From positions 62,001-126,000 of the forward strand of contig RFZL01000001.1 of NCBI GenBank assembly GCA_009920665.1: a stretch of 64,000 nucleotides of DNA, read 5' to 3'. Within the stretch, counting starts at the first letter, position 1. Each line of letters starts with the position of its first letter. A program made the position numbers and the translations under genes. This DNA is from Alphaproteobacteria bacterium. GTDB taxonomy: Bacteria > Pseudomonadota > Alphaproteobacteria > Puniceispirillales > Puniceispirillaceae. Below the pieces are notes generated by a model. The model was not told where the DNA came from and did no database searches. It worked only from the letters and a program-made list of their open reading frames with translations. Below are positions 38,503-47,785 of the stretch, piece by piece.

Positions 38503-38964
38503 ATGACAGCGACAGACGATATCATTGAACGCTACGCGGCGGCATTCGCCACCCTCGCGCCGGAGACACTGGATGATCTCATCGCCACCCTGTCACCGCA
38601 AATCCGCTTCACCGACCCGTTCAATGACGTGACCGGTCACGACGCCTTTCGGGCCATCTTCACGCATATGTTCGAGACCTGCGAGTCGCCGCGCTTTCAC
38701 ATTCTCGACATCGCCCATGGCTCAGATGATCGCGGCAGACGCGCCTATCTTCGCTGGCGCATGAGCGGGCGGCTGAAAAGCTGGCCGCGCACCACTCTCG
38801 ATTTTGAGGGCGTGAGCGAGGTGCATGTCGATGAAGACGGGCTGATCGCGGCGCATATCGACCACTGGGACAGTGCCAGCCAGCTACTGGCGCGCCTGCC
38901 GGTGATCGGCATGCTGCTGCGTCCGGTGCTGCGCCTGTTCCGGGTCAGGACGGGCGGAAGCTGA
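38503..38964 (+). CDS. SnoaL-like / NTF2-fold protein
   Basis: IIERYAAAFATLAPETLDDLIATLSPQIRFTDPFNDVTGHDAFRAIFTHMFETCESPRFHILDIAHG...HIDHWDSASQLLARLPVIG. Confidence 0.82.
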   Translation: MTATDDIIERYAAAFATLAPETLDDLIATLSPQIRFTDPFNDVTGHDAFRAIFTHMFETCESPRFHILDIAHGSDDRGRRAYLRWRMSGRLKSWPRTTLDFEGVSEVHVDEDGLIAAHIDHWDSASQLLARLPVIGMLLRPVLRLFRVRTGGS

Positions 38965-39403
38965 GCAGCACCTCGCCAAGCCGACACCCGGCCTTCGATA
39001 TGGTGGCCCGGTTCACCAGAATGTCGCCGGCCTGAAGAACCATCACATCATCGAACCGCACCGTCACCTTGCGGCCATACATGGCGAGCCGGAAGCTGTA
39101 GCGCCAGCTGAGCATATTCGCCGTGCAGACGCCGCGCGCGACACCGACGACATCGGCACACCGCCCCTCATACCGGCCATTGCCAAGCACTGTCACATCC
39201 CAGCGTCGTTCCTCGGTCTCGCCATCATCATAGCGGAACGACTCATCCAGAACGAAACCGCTCTCGGTCTGTCGCCCGGAAACGGCAACCTCGAATTGCC
39301 GGCGGATCGTGCCAAACCGGTCAACAAAGACACCATAAGCCTCAAGCCGGCGCGCGAAATAGCGTTCCGGAAGGAATGGTGGGATGGCAATACTCTCTGA
39401 CAT
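38945..39403 (-). CDS. DUF3833-like protein
   Basis: FARRLEAYGVFVDRFGTIRRQFEVAVSGRQTESGFVLDESFRYDDGETEERRWDVTVLGNGRYEGRCADVVGVARGVCTANMLSWRYSFRLAMYGRKVTVRFDDVMVLQ. Confidence 0.8.
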   Translation of the reverse strand: MSESIAIPPFLPERYFARRLEAYGVFVDRFGTIRRQFEVAVSGRQTESGFVLDESFRYDDGETEERRWDVTVLGNGRYEGRCADVVGVARGVCTANMLSWRYSFRLAMYGRKVTVRFDDVMVLQAGDILVNRATISKAGCRLGEVLLSFRPS

Positions 39404-39412
39404 TACATATGT

Positions 39413-40642
39413 TTATCGATGCATGTAAAGAAGATGCTTGACGTCGATCATGCCAGCACGGAACCCGCCCTCGCAATAGGACAGATACAGCTCCCACATA
39501 CGCTTGAACCTGGCATCAAACCGGCCGGTGGCAAGCTGTGGCCAGGCTTGCTGGAAGCGCTGCCGCCATTCGGCAAGCGTGCGTGCGTAGTCCTGACCAA
39601 AGCCGATTTCATCGACAAGTTTCAGCCCGGCCTCGGCGACCGGCTGTTCCAGCTTCGGCATCGAAGGCAGCATGCCACCCGGAAAAATATAACGCTGGAT
39701 GAAATCCGGCTCGCGCCGATATTCCTCAAACGCCTCATCCTCGATCGTGATGGCCTGAAGGGCGGCGCGCCCGCCTGATTTCAACAATGACGAGACGGCG
39801 CTGAAATAGGTCGGCCAATAGGCCTGACCAACAGCCTCGAACATCTCGATCGAGACAATCTTGTCGAACCTGCCATCCAGATCGCGATAGTCGATGAGTT
39901 GCACGTCGCCTTGCCCGGCAAGCCCGGCATCGGCAAGCCGCTGCCTGGCAAAATCATGCTGCTCGCGCGAAATGGTGATGCCGGTCACGCGCGCGCCACG
40001 CTCTTCGATGGCATATTTGGCAAAGCCGCCCCAACCGCAGCCGATCTCCAGCACGTGATCGCCGGGCTGGATGTCGGCAAGATCGGCAAGGCGGCGGTAC
40101 TTGTTGGTCTGGGCCGTCGCCAGATCGTCGCAGTCATCATCGAAGACAGCCGAGGAATAGGTCATCGTGCGGTCGAGCCAGGCGGCGTAGAATTCATTTC
40201 CGAGATCATAATGATAGGCAATATTCCTGGCGGCACCGGATTTGCTGTTCCGCCGCATGCCGTGAAAAAGCCGCAAACCCATACGGCGCCAGATACTGGC
40301 GGCCATCTGCTTTGACAGCATGGCGTCATGCATCACCGCAAGCTCGATCAGGCTCGACATGCAGGGGCTGTCAATCTCGCCCTCCATGACGGCCTCGCAA
40401 AAACCCATCTTGCCATCGGCCATGATCCGCGAAACTGCATCCGGACGGACTATCGTCATGGCGGCATGTGGACCGGCGTCCGGGCCAACGAATTCATGGC
40501 ACCCGCCATCGGGAAGCGTGACCTCCAGCCGGCCATATTGAAGCCGGGAAAACAGCGCCAGCAGCAGGTCAAACTTTCGGCGGTCAAAGAAACTTGTCAT
40601 GATACCTCTCAACTGCCACCAATATCCTCGGCCCGCGACCAT
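39413..40642 (-). CDS. Cyclopropane-fatty-acyl-phospholipid synthase family SAM methyltransferase
   Basis: AYHYDLGNEFYAAWLDRTMTYSSAVFDDDCDDLATAQTNKYRRLADLADIQPGDHVLEIGCGWGGFAKYAIEERGARVTGITISREQHDFARQRL...SIEMFEAVGQAYWPTYF...QAITIEDEAF...RYIFPGGMLPS. Confidence 0.93.
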   Translation of the reverse strand: MVAGRGYWWQLRGIMTSFFDRRKFDLLLALFSRLQYGRLEVTLPDGGCHEFVGPDAGPHAAMTIVRPDAVSRIMADGKMGFCEAVMEGEIDSPCMSSLIELAVMHDAMLSKQMAASIWRRMGLRLFHGMRRNSKSGAARNIAYHYDLGNEFYAAWLDRTMTYSSAVFDDDCDDLATAQTNKYRRLADLADIQPGDHVLEIGCGWGGFAKYAIEERGARVTGITISREQHDFARQRLADAGLAGQGDVQLIDYRDLDGRFDKIVSIEMFEAVGQAYWPTYFSAVSSLLKSGGRAALQAITIEDEAFEEYRREPDFIQRYIFPGGMLPSMPKLEQPVAEAGLKLVDEIGFGQDYARTLAEWRQRFQQAWPQLATGRFDARFKRMWELYLSYCEGGFRAGMIDVKHLLYMHR

Positions 40643-41403
40643 GGCCCCGGCGGTTCAGGCCGGCGGTGAAACCGGACGCGTTTCCACCACAGACGCGCTG
40701 CCTCGACATGGATCGACACCAGCGGTCTTAGCGGCCATTGGCCAGTTGCCGCAAGCGCCTTGACTATCCCTAAATTAGTAAGCTGTTCGCGCGCCCCGCG
40801 CAATGTTGCTGTCAGGCGCGGCAGACCTGCATCGCTGTAGCGCATCAGCACCCGAACCGCTGTTGTGTCGGCCGGTGCCCGGAACCTGAGCCGATAGTCA
40901 CCGCTGACCGGGAAGAAGGGGGAGACATGAAAGATCTTGTCGGCCTGCAGGATCGCCTGACCGCTGTCGGCGCGGCCGATATAGGCGTGCATCTCGCCAA
41001 AAGTGTTGCGGACCTCATAGATATACATCGCATCGCGGCCTTCGCCGTCCCGCAGCACATAGATCGACACGGGGTTGAACGCCATGCCGAATATACGCGG
41101 AAATGTCAGCAGATGGACGGTGGCGATCTCAATGCCCGGGCAGATATCCTTCGCCTGCGCACGGGCATAATCCGCCAGCTTCATCTTCATTCTGGCGCGC
41201 CGGAAATTCGGGCCGTAATCCGCCTGCTGAAAGGACAGCAGATTGAACCGGTCAACCGAGAAGAAAGCGGACTGGTCGTCCGCTTCGTCAAGCCTGTCCA
41301 GATCGATCCAGATCGACAGCCCCTTGCGGGACAGGAAATGCGATGGCGTGCCGTGGCGCGTGTGATCGATTCTGGATCGCACGAGCTGACAGGCACTCAT
41401 CAC
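40609..41403 (-). CDS. DUF1365 family protein
   Basis: LVRSRIDHTRHGTPSHFLSRKGLSIWIDLDRLDEAD...HLLTFPRIFGMAFNPVSIYVLRDGEGRDAMYIYEVRNTFGEMHAY...KIFHVSPFFPVSGDYRLRF. Confidence 0.88.
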   Translation of the reverse strand: MMSACQLVRSRIDHTRHGTPSHFLSRKGLSIWIDLDRLDEADDQSAFFSVDRFNLLSFQQADYGPNFRRARMKMKLADYARAQAKDICPGIEIATVHLLTFPRIFGMAFNPVSIYVLRDGEGRDAMYIYEVRNTFGEMHAYIGRADSGQAILQADKIFHVSPFFPVSGDYRLRFRAPADTTAVRVLMRYSDAGLPRLTATLRGAREQLTNLGIVKALAATGQWPLRPLVSIHVEAARLWWKRVRFHRRPEPPGPWSRAEDIGGS

Positions 41404-42731
41404 GCAATCTCGCGGGTCTCGGGACTGACGGGCAGCGTGTAGGCATCCACATCGCTGTCCCAGGGAATCTCGAAACCCATCGTCCGCGTGATCGCGATCG
41501 CCGATTTCAGGCCGTCTTCATGGAACCCGTGGCCGGTCCAGGCACCAGCGAAGTAGAGATGGTCGGTACCCTGGATTTCGGCCAGTCGCGCCTGTGAGGC
41601 GACTGCGCGCTCGTCGAACACCGGATGCGCATAGTTGTAGCTTCCATGGACAAGCGCCGGATCGGGTTCCAGATGCGGGTTCAGCGTCTCGAACAACGGG
41701 TAGTCATCATCAATCTTTTGCAACCTGTTCATCCAATAGGTCAGGCACAGCGAGGTATCGACCCCCTCGCCGCCAATATAGTTCCAGGACCCCCAGGCGG
41801 CGCGGCGGCGCGGCATCAGGCTTGCATCGGAATGCAACACGGCCCGGTTCGGCTGGAAGCGGAACCCGGAAAGAATATCACGCTCTGCCGGCGTCGGATC
41901 GGAAATCAGGGCCAGCGACTGGTCTGCATGCGCGGCCATCACAACGCGGTCAAACCAGACATCGCCCTCGCCGGCGATCGACAGGATTACGCCGCCCTGC
42001 GCGCGGCGCACGCCGGTGATATGGCTGTTCAGATGAATCCGTCCACCGGCCGTGCCGCCAAGCGCAGTGGCGATGCGGTTTACATATTCGCGTGACCCGC
42101 CCTTCACCGTGCGCCATTGCGGACGGTCGATGAAATTCAGCAGCTTGTGATTCTCCATGAACTGGAGAAGTGAGCGCACCGGATAATCCATCATCGTCTG
42201 TGCAGAACATGACCAGATGGCAGCTCCCATCGGCAACAGATGATCCTCGACAAAGGCGGTGCCATAGCCTTCACGCGCGATGAAGCCGGCAAGTGATTCG
42301 CCTGCCGGCCCGGTGAAGGCGCGGGCATATCCTGTCCGGTAAAAGCGTGTCAGGTCACCCAGCATCGACCAGTAGCGGGGCCGCAGCAGATTCGCCGGCT
42401 GTGCCACCAGTCCGGCAAGTGAGCCCTCATACTCGCACCCGCCATTGCGAAGCGAGACAGCAAAACTCATGTCACTGTCGATCCATGGCACCGAAAGCCG
42501 TTCAAACAGCGCGATCAGATTCGGATAGTTCAGGGGATTGAAAACGATGAACCCGGTGTCGACCGGCACCTTTTTGTTGCCAAAATCCGCCTCAACCGTA
42601 TGGCTGTGACCACCAAGGCGATGATCACACTCAAACAGATGGATATCGGCATGAGGATTAAGCAGATAGGCGCTTCCAAGGCCGGATATACCCGACCCGA
42701 TAACTGCAATACGCATGGCCCTTCCCAGCAA
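41400..42731 (-). CDS. NAD(P)/FAD-dependent oxidoreductase (amine-oxidase-like)
   Basis: MRIAVIGSGISGLGSAYLLNPHADIHLFECDHRLGGHSHTVEADFGNKKVPVDTGFIVFNPLNYPNLIALFERLSVPW...FAGAWTGHGFHEDGLKSA. Confidence 0.92.
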   Translation of the reverse strand: MLGRAMRIAVIGSGISGLGSAYLLNPHADIHLFECDHRLGGHSHTVEADFGNKKVPVDTGFIVFNPLNYPNLIALFERLSVPWIDSDMSFAVSLRNGGCEYEGSLAGLVAQPANLLRPRYWSMLGDLTRFYRTGYARAFTGPAGESLAGFIAREGYGTAFVEDHLLPMGAAIWSCSAQTMMDYPVRSLLQFMENHKLLNFIDRPQWRTVKGGSREYVNRIATALGGTAGGRIHLNSHITGVRRAQGGVILSIAGEGDVWFDRVVMAAHADQSLALISDPTPAERDILSGFRFQPNRAVLHSDASLMPRRRAAWGSWNYIGGEGVDTSLCLTYWMNRLQKIDDDYPLFETLNPHLEPDPALVHGSYNYAHPVFDERAVASQARLAEIQGTDHLYFAGAWTGHGFHEDGLKSAIAITRTMGFEIPWDSDVDAYTLPVSPETREIA

Positions 42732-42956
42732 CTTTGGCTGCTACCCACGGGCACCTGCGGGGGACAGTCAATTAGAATTCATCGTCCTGCTATATAGTGA
42801 GCAGAACCCGGATACAACATTCTTTGCCCGGATACGGCCGTGAAAAGACTTTTGACAATATATGACGGATATTTTTGGCGTTTCTCCGGAAAATCAGCCT
42901 TTTTCGCGAATCACCCTTATCGGGCATGGCCGGGCATGGCCTTGCACGGACTGACC

Positions 42957-43016
42957 CTGGCAACACATGCTTTCGCGACTCATGCCCTGGCAACTCTTGC
43001 CTTGGCGGCCCTGGCA
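42957..43016. repeat. Degenerate 15-bp tandem repeat x4
   Basis: CTGGCAACACATGCT / TTCGCGACTCATGCC / CTGGCAACTCTTGCC / TTGGCGGCCCTGGCA. Confidence 0.6.
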
Positions 43017-43188
43017 ATGCCACCCATGCGGCGCTGTTCCCTGAACCCCGTCTGTGACCGGACGCACCGGCCCATCCGGAATTTCCATCGATTGCACTGA
43101 CGCCGGATGACAGCTATCACCAGACCAGCCAATTTGCGTTTTACCGCATCCGGACGTAACCAAGAGTGACAATGAAGAGGACCCGGGC

Positions 43189-44235
43189 GTGATTTACAAC
43201 AAGCTTGGAAGAACCGACCTGAAGGTCAGCGCCCTTTGCCTGGGCTCGATGACATGGGGCACGCAGAACACGCCTGCCGAAGGCCATGCGCAGATCGACA
43301 TGGCGCTGGACCATGGAGTCAATTTCATCGATACCGCCGAAATGTACCCGACCACGCCGATGTCAAAGGATACCCAGGGGGACAGCGAACGGATCATCGG
43401 CGAGTGGGTGGCGGCTTCGGGGCGCCGGTCCGATGTCATCATCGCAACCAAGGTTACCGGCGAAGGCAATATGAATGTCCGTAACGGCGCGCCGATCTCG
43501 CCAGCCACCATCAAAGTGGCGCTGGACGCCTCGCTGACCTCGCTGAGGACCGACTATATCGACCTTTACCAGCTTCACTGGCCCAATCGCGGATCCTATA
43601 TGTTCCGCAAGAACTGGCTCTACGATCCGACAAGGCAGGACCGCAGCGCCATTCTGGACGATATGAACGAGATCCTGGAATGTCTTGGGAAATACCGGCG
43701 CGAGGGCAAGATCCGTCATGTCGGGCTGTCGAATGAAACCGCGTGGGGCACCGCGCAATGGCTCCGCATCTCCGAGGACCGCGACCTGCCGCGCATGGCG
43801 TCCATCCAGAATGAATACAGCCTGCTGTGCCGCCTGTTCGACACCGATCTGGCAGAAATGTCGCACAATGAGGATGTCGGGCTGCTGTCATTCTCGCCGC
43901 TTGCCTGTGGCCTGCTGACCGGCAAGTACAGTGCCGGCGGGACACCGCCGCAGGGATCGCGCAAAAGCATCAATGACAATCTTGGCGGACGCATCACGCC
44001 GCGCCTGTGGCCGGCCATCGACGCCTATCAGGCGATTGCGGACGAACATGGCATGGATCTCGGGCAGATGGCGCTTGCCTGGTGCATAAGGCGGCCCTTC
44101 ATGGCATCGGTGATCTTTGGCGCGACAAGCCTGCCACAACTGGAGAACTCGCTGCAGGCCGCCGAACTGAACCTCACTGACGAGATCATGGCGCAAATCA
44201 ACGATACGCATAAATCACATCCCATGCCGTTCTAG
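43189..44235 (+). CDS. Aldo/keto reductase, Tas-like
   Basis: MIYNKLGRTDLKVSALCLGSMTWGTQNTPAEGHAQIDMALDHGVNFIDTAEMYPTTP...LYQLHWPNRGSYMFRKNWLYDPT...HVGLSNETAWG. Confidence 0.92.
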   Translation: MIYNKLGRTDLKVSALCLGSMTWGTQNTPAEGHAQIDMALDHGVNFIDTAEMYPTTPMSKDTQGDSERIIGEWVAASGRRSDVIIATKVTGEGNMNVRNGAPISPATIKVALDASLTSLRTDYIDLYQLHWPNRGSYMFRKNWLYDPTRQDRSAILDDMNEILECLGKYRREGKIRHVGLSNETAWGTAQWLRISEDRDLPRMASIQNEYSLLCRLFDTDLAEMSHNEDVGLLSFSPLACGLLTGKYSAGGTPPQGSRKSINDNLGGRITPRLWPAIDAYQAIADEHGMDLGQMALAWCIRRPFMASVIFGATSLPQLENSLQAAELNLTDEIMAQINDTHKSHPMPF

Positions 44236-44284
44236 CCGCCTCCGGCTTGACGTCACGGGGTTGCAACCGCCCAAGGGGTGCATC

Positions 44285-45361
44285 ATGGCAAAGAACAGGT
44301 TCAACATCGCGGTCATCGCCGGTGACGGGATTGGCAAGGAGGTCGTGCCGGAAGGGCTTCGTGTGCTGGAAACGGTCGCGTCGAAATTCGGCATCAATCT
44401 GCATTTCGATCATTTCGATTTCTCGAGTTATGACTACTACGCCAAACATGGTGATATGCTGCCGGAGGACTGGAAAGAACAGATTGGCAGCCATGACGCG
44501 ATTTTCTTCGGTGCGGTCGGACTTCCCGACAAGATCCCCGATCATGTCTCGCTATGGGGGTCATTGCTGAAATTCCGGCGTGAATTCGACCAGTATGTGA
44601 ATCTGCGGCCGGTGCGCCTTCTGCCCGGCGTGCCCTCACCTCTGGCCAACCGGGCGCCTGGCGATATCGATTTCTACATCGTCCGCGAGAATACAGAAGG
44701 CGAATATTCCTCGATCGGCGGGCGCATGTTCGCCGATACCGAGCGCGAGGTGGTGATTCAGGAAACGGTGATGAGCCGGATCGGCGTCGACCGGGTGCTG
44801 AAATTCGCCTTCGATCTGGCGCAGAGCCGGCCAAAAAAACACCTGACATCGGCCACCAAGTCAAATGGCATCTCGATCACCATGCCCTATTGGGATGAAC
44901 GCGTCGAGGCGATGGCCGCCCGCTATCCGCAGGTCGAGACGGACAAGTATCACATCGACATCCTGACCGCGCATTTCGTCCAGCATCCGGACTGGTTCGA
45001 TGTTGTCGTGGCCTCCAACCTGTTCGGTGACATTCTGTCCGATCTTGGCCCGGCCTGCACCGGCACCATCGGGGTCGCGCCATCGGGCAACATCAATCCG
45101 ACAGGTGATTTTCCGTCACTGTTCGAGCCCGTCCATGGATCGGCACCCGATATTGCCGGTCAGGGCATTGCCAATCCGGTTGGCCAGATCTGGACGGCGG
45201 CCATGATGCTGGAACATCTCGGATTTGCCGATGCGGCGACATCCATCACCGACGCCATTGATACAGCCCTGTCCGAACCGGCCTTGCGGACACGCGATCT
45301 CGGCGGGACAGCCACGACAGAGGCGTGCGGCAAGGCCATCGCCGACATCATCGGCGGCTGA
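44285..45361 (+). CDS. Tartrate dehydrogenase / IPMDH-family oxidative decarboxylase
   Basis: NIAVIAGDGIGKEVVPEGLRVLE...DAIFFGAVGLPDKIPDHVSLWGSLLKFRREFDQYVNLRPVRLLPGV...IVRENTEGEYSSIGGR...VASNLFGDILSDLGPACTGTIGVAPSGNINP. Confidence 0.9.
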   Translation: MAKNRFNIAVIAGDGIGKEVVPEGLRVLETVASKFGINLHFDHFDFSSYDYYAKHGDMLPEDWKEQIGSHDAIFFGAVGLPDKIPDHVSLWGSLLKFRREFDQYVNLRPVRLLPGVPSPLANRAPGDIDFYIVRENTEGEYSSIGGRMFADTEREVVIQETVMSRIGVDRVLKFAFDLAQSRPKKHLTSATKSNGISITMPYWDERVEAMAARYPQVETDKYHIDILTAHFVQHPDWFDVVVASNLFGDILSDLGPACTGTIGVAPSGNINPTGDFPSLFEPVHGSAPDIAGQGIANPVGQIWTAAMMLEHLGFADAATSITDAIDTALSEPALRTRDLGGTATTEACGKAIADIIGG

Positions 45362-45363
45362 GC

Positions 45364-45780
45364 ATGGGATTCACACTCGACCAACGTCTCACAAACAGCT
45401 CTCATCCAGTTGTTTGTATTGATGATATTCAGATCAGACTTGCCGATGATTCGCGCTATGTCTGGCTGCTGCTGGTGCCGGAGATTGACGGCGCGGAAGA
45501 ACTCCATGATCTCAGCGAAGATCTGCGCGGCCAACTCCTTGATCTTGCCACGCAGCTTGGCGGCTGGATGAAGAGCGCCTTCACGGCGGACAAGATCAAC
45601 ATTGCGGCCTTGGGCAATCTGGTGCCGCAGCTGCACCTGCATGTCGTGGCAAGGCGACGCGGCGACGCTGCCTGGCCCGGACCGATCTGGGGACATGGCG
45701 ATCCGGTGCCTTTGACCGAGACGGAGCGGCAACGTCTGATCAACGCGGTCGCGGAATTTCTGCAACAAAGGAACCGGTAA
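45364..45780 (+). CDS. HIT domain protein
   Basis: RYVWLLLVPEIDGAEELHDLSEDLRGQLL...INIAALGNLVPQLHLHVVARRRGDAAWPGPIWG. Confidence 0.9.
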   Translation: MGFTLDQRLTNSSHPVVCIDDIQIRLADDSRYVWLLLVPEIDGAEELHDLSEDLRGQLLDLATQLGGWMKSAFTADKINIAALGNLVPQLHLHVVARRRGDAAWPGPIWGHGDPVPLTETERQRLINAVAEFLQQRNR

Positions 45781-46124
45781 TGAGCATCATCTACAAGATC
45801 TGTGACGCCGCAATCTGGGACGAGGCCGTGGCCGGGGGAAGGTTCCGCGGGGCCGGCATCGACCTCGAGGATGGCTATATTCACTTCTCGACAGCCTCGC
45901 AGGTCGAGGAAACCGCGCAGCGTCATTTTCGGAACCGGCCCGATCTTGTCCTGATCGCGGTCGAGACCGACGGGCTGGCTATCATGTGGGAACCGTCGCG
46001 AGGCGGCGATCTGTTCCCGCATCTATATACAGACCTGCCGGTCACCAGTGCGGTATCGGTGGCACCGTTGACTTGCGATGATAACGGCGTGCCACGACCG
46101 GAAGGCGGCTATCCCGCCGCCTGA
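45780..46124 (+). CDS. DUF952 family protein
   Basis: IYKICDAAIWDEAVAGGRFRGAGIDLEDGYIHFSTASQVEETAQRHFRNRPDLVLIAVE...SRGGDLFPHLYTDLPVTSAVSVAPL. Confidence 0.9.
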   Translation: MSIIYKICDAAIWDEAVAGGRFRGAGIDLEDGYIHFSTASQVEETAQRHFRNRPDLVLIAVETDGLAIMWEPSRGGDLFPHLYTDLPVTSAVSVAPLTCDDNGVPRPEGGYPAA

Positions 46125-46143
46125 CAAGGCCTGGTGCTTCGTT

Positions 46144-46199
46144 CCATGGGGTCAATGCCATGGTGTCAATGCCATGGCGTCAATGCCATCGCGTCAGTT
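46144..46199. repeat. 14-bp tandem repeat CCATGGYGTCAATG x4 (last unit degenerate)
   Basis: ccatggggtcaatg ccatggtgtcaatg ccatggcgtcaatg ccatcgcgtcag. Confidence 0.9.
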
Positions 46200-46267
46200 T
46201 CTATTGAAGGTAGCTTCATTGAAGAGGCGGTAACGCCCCTGGCCGCGTCGCCGGCCAGCCGGATCAT

Positions 46268-47785
46268 TCAGGCCGCGAGACCAAGCTGGTCACGCAACAC
46301 ACCGACAAGCGTGTCCAGCGAACCGCCATCAGCCTGCTCCCGCGCCCCGAAGCAGTAGAAATCGGGCCGCAGAACGAGCGAACCGACACCAAGCCGCTCC
46401 AGCATGCCGGCCACCTCGTCATGGTCATCGGCGCTGACGGCGAGTGCCATGTGCGATGGCGGCAGAGAGGCGGCCTGCAGGGCCGCACCATGCCCGATAA
46501 TGGCAAAGCGCCCCTGCATGGCATCACCAAGCCACTGCCCGTTGGCAAGCTGTGGCTGTGGCATCCGCATGCCGGCAAAACTGTCATCCGCTGGACCGAT
46601 TGCCCTTTCAAGCCCGCGATTGATCGATTGCATCTGCGCCGACCCGTCGGGACGAACGGCATGCGTCAGGGCCTCGGCTGTCTCAGCACTGTTCATCATC
46701 TCGCCGACACTGACCGCTGTTTCGATATAGATACGGGCGTGATCACGCCGCTCCATCTCGTAGCTGTCGAGAATGGCCTCGGCCGCGCCCCATTTCAGGA
46801 TCGCCACCAGTTTCCAGGCAAGATTGGCCGCATCGCGAATACCCGTGCACATGCCCTGCCCAAGAAATGGCGGCATCAAATGCGCGGCATCACCGGCAAT
46901 CAGCCGCCTGCCCTCGCGCCACCGTGTCGCCAGTTTTGATTCAAAACTGTAGACGGCCTTGCGCCTGATGGCCCCCTCCTCCGGCGTGATCGGCGGGCGC
47001 AGTTTTGGCCAGATAAAGGAATCCTCGGTGACCATTTCGGCGGTTTCTTCGGGTTTCAGACTGATTTCCCAGCGCCGCCAGTCGCGCGGGCATCGCACAT
47101 AGGTGGTCGGCCGTGCCCTGTCGCATGTCTGGATGGTGAAATCCCCAAGGTCCGGGCGTGGCTTCAGCAGCTGAACATCGATGACAAGCCAGCGTTCCTT
47201 GAAGCCGAGATCCTCCCAGCCGCTATCCATCGATGAACGCACCACCGAGCGCGCACCGTCCGTTCCCACGACATACCGCGCAGAGACCGATTTGGCGGCC
47301 CCTTCATGCGCGAAGCTGACAGTCACATGGTCAGCATGGTCGGTGACCGCCGTGACATTGGCAGAGCGCAGCACCGCCACTGTCGCACGGTCCGCAAGGC
47401 CACGATTGAGTTCGGCTTCGAGGTCCGGCTGATGGAACCGGTAGCTTGGGTGCCAGCCAAGCGGCCCAACCTCCTGCGGACGCGACCAGTCAAGCATCAG
47501 TTCCATATTGGCATCGACGAATTTGGTTCCGACATTGACCCGCGCATCGCGACCAATACTCTCGGCCAGCCCGATTGACTGGAAGACCCGCATCGCCTCG
47601 TCATCGAAATGCACGGCGCGTGGCAGGGGATAGACCGATTCCTCGCGTTCGAGCACAAGGACATCAAGCCCATACTCGCCGAGGATATTGGCAAGGGTCG
47701 CCCCGGTGGGGCCAAGGCCGACAATCACAACATCATGATCCGCAGTGGCGGACAGCGGTTCTTTCATCATCGCGAATTTACCCAC
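46268..47785 (-). CDS. FAD-dependent aromatic hydroxylase, MhpA-like
   Basis: HDVVIVGLGPTGATLANILGEYGLDVLVLEREESVYPLPRAVHFDDEAMRVFQSIGLAE...VGTDGARSVVR...RRLIAGDAAHLMPPFLGQGMCTGIRDAANLAWKLVAIL. Confidence 0.9.
   Translation of the reverse strand: MGKFAMMKEPLSATADHDVVIVGLGPTGATLANILGEYGLDVLVLEREESVYPLPRAVHFDDEAMRVFQSIGLAESIGRDARVNVGTKFVDANMELMLDWSRPQEVGPLGWHPSYRFHQPDLEAELNRGLADRATVAVLRSANVTAVTDHADHVTVSFAHEGAAKSVSARYVVGTDGARSVVRSSMDSGWEDLGFKERWLVIDVQLLKPRPDLGDFTIQTCDRARPTTYVRCPRDWRRWEISLKPEETAEMVTEDSFIWPKLRPPITPEEGAIRRKAVYSFESKLATRWREGRRLIAGDAAHLMPPFLGQGMCTGIRDAANLAWKLVAILKWGAAEAILDSYEMERRDHARIYIETAVSVGEMMNSAETAEALTHAVRPDGSAQMQSINRGLERAIGPADDSFAGMRMPQPQLANGQWLGDAMQGRFAIIGHGAALQAASLPPSHMALAVSADDHDEVAGMLERLGVGSLVLRPDFYCFGAREQADGGSLDTLVGVLRDQLGLAA

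Noticed and set aside
42840-43100. 86-aa ORF with LATHA-like repeats as a real gene
   Set aside because: Composition is explained by a degenerate 15-bp tandem repeat; no domain or coding support.
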